Positions 5,781 to 6,127 of a stretch of DNA of 6,127 nt are shown here, one piece after another (position 1 is the stretch's first letter; each line of letters begins with the position of its first letter). The position numbers were made by a program, and so were the translations under genes. Source of the DNA: JBBRYK01 sp038237665 (GTDB lineage Bacteria; Actinomycetota; Thermoleophilia; Gaiellales; Gaiellaceae); NCBI GenBank assembly GCA_038237665.1, contig JBBRYK010000117.1, forward strand, positions 1-6,127. Direction: 5' to 3'. The notes beneath the pieces were generated by a model. It was not told the origin of the DNA. It did not search any database and saw only the letters and a list, made by a program, of their open reading frames with translations.

Positions 5781-5815
5781 AGAAAGGTGACCGTGCCCCG
5801 CGGCCGCTCGGCCAT
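5746..5815. repeat. perfect 35-bp tandem duplication spanning the cyclase start codon
   Basis: Bases 5746-5780 are repeated exactly at 5781-5815 (each begins AGAAAGGTGACC and ends GCTCGGCCAT). Read on the - strand, each copy begins ATGGCCGAGCGG and encodes MAERPRGTVTF. Since 35 is not a multiple of 3, the outer ATG (5815) is out of frame and ends after 34 codons at TGA 5713-5711. Only the inner ATG (5780) leads into the cyclase. Perfect identity implies a recent event. Confidence 0.95.
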
Positions 5816-5818
5816 AAG

Positions 5819-5850
5819 CTAGTAACGACCCACAGGTGCCGCTTTGTCAA
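5819..5850 (-). promoter_or_regulatory. candidate promoter of the cyclase-fusion gene
   Basis: Reading leftwards, a consensus TTGACA lies at 5850-5845 and TACTAG at 5824-5819 (spacer 20) or TTACTA at 5825-5820 (spacer 19). The spacer is longer than the usual 17-18. Transcription would start near 5812-5814, on the outer ATG (5815). Together with the absence of any Shine-Dalgarno, this suggests the gene was once leaderless. Confidence 0.4.
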
Positions 5851-6060
5851 GCTCCGACGACTCGAAGGATCGTCCTGAACCCACGCAAGGGATCCAGCGG
5901 GGCTCGCAACAGCTCTTTGCACCCGGGTGGCCTTTTCCGCTCCCACACGCTTGAGCTCGAGCCAGAAGTACTCGCCCTTTTCCTTGTTGCTCTTCCCTGT
6001 CCCGCGTCACGAATTCTGGCAGGGGGGTTAGTGTCGGGCTCCTCGTGAAGGGAGCGATTC
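5851..6060. other. intergenic region without a supported gene
   Basis: About 210 bp between the cyclase promoter and the transposase start. Frames open here have unlikely composition and no recognisable motif. Somewhere in the last part an insertion-sequence left end is expected, but without the other end I cannot define its terminal repeat; the G-rich run at 6021-6026 and the sequence after it are the nearest candidate. Confidence 0.4.
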
Positions 6061-6127
6061 GTGGCACGTCCTTCTGTTGTCTCTGTTGAAGACAAGTTCA
6101 GGCTCGTCCTCGCAGTCATCAGTGGGG
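6061..6127 (+). CDS. probable transposase N-terminus (partial)
   Basis: GTG at 6061 follows AAGGGAG (6048-6054) with a 6-nt gap, a strong ribosome site. It reads MARPSVVSVEDKFRLVL and five more residues before the window ends. This resembles the N-terminus of IS3-type OrfA helix-turn-helix transposase subunits (MARPS..S.E.K.RIVL), whose first helix carries the Lys-x-Arg-hydrophobic pattern seen here. Only 22 residues are visible, so another helix-turn-helix protein is possible. The opposite strand frame over this segment has no family resemblance and lacks comparable initiation signals. Confidence 0.6.
   Translation, partial: MARPSVVSVEDKFRLVLAVISG

Noticed and set aside
3789..5822. 677-codon open frame on the + strand opposite the cyclase fusion
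   Set aside because: Composition is Arg/Asp/Val-heavy with no domain; the - strand carries clear cyclase, propeller and binding-domain motifs.
5847..6119. 90-codon - strand frame at the right end
   Set aside because: No motif; it lies opposite a + strand start with a strong ribosome site and transposase-like N-terminus.
1..6127. CRISPR array or other regularly spaced repeats
   Set aside because: The only sizeable repeat is the 35-bp tandem duplication; no spacer-separated repeats were seen.

Overview
The window is GC-rich bacterial DNA that uses GTG and TTG starts freely. The long reverse-strand gene fuses a class III cyclase, one membrane helix, a short beta-propeller and a family 5 solute-binding domain. 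I associate that combination with Actinomycetota, especially Thermoleophilia-type lineages; this placement is an inference from architecture and composition, not a database result.

Left third (1-2147, + strand): the end of an integrative element. It holds the tail of an unidentified gene, a small unknown protein, a MerR/excisionase-type DNA-binding protein (xis-like) and a tyrosine recombinase (int). About 80 bp after int lies a 50-bp stretch identical in layout to the 3' part of a tRNA-Glu (anticodon CTC), without its D arm and 5' acceptor strand. This is the expected footprint of a tRNA-targeting integrase. Because the fragment is in + orientation and keeps its 3' end, the element should lie to its left and the older chromosome to its right, with the intact tRNA-Glu at the element's far end. 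The first three genes overlap and look like an operon. The int gene has its own 150-bp leader with a strong Shine-Dalgarno that serves a 7-codon mini-ORF rather than int directly.

Middle (2148-3065, - strand): a ribbon-helix-helix antitoxin and MazF/PemK-type toxin pair, 1 nt apart. A 6-bp perfect inverted repeat sits just before the antitoxin start. The pair lies against a 29-codon remnant of a serine recombinase N-terminus, whose homology stops where the toxin-antitoxin upstream region begins. This suggests a second, older mobile-element scar beside the tRNA site.

Right half (3066-5815, - strand): the cyclase/propeller/solute-binding receptor-like gene. It appears damaged at both ends. A perfect 35-bp tandem duplication repeats its start codon out of frame, and two compensating frameshifts (about 3620 and about 3515) interrupt the solute-binding domain. 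Beyond it are about 245 bp without a gene, then the first 22 codons of a probable transposase (+ strand) running off the window. Overall this is a tRNA-anchored integration region with several layers of mobile DNA. I see no convincing entirely new system; the most unusual points are the decay pattern of the cyclase fusion and the int leader.
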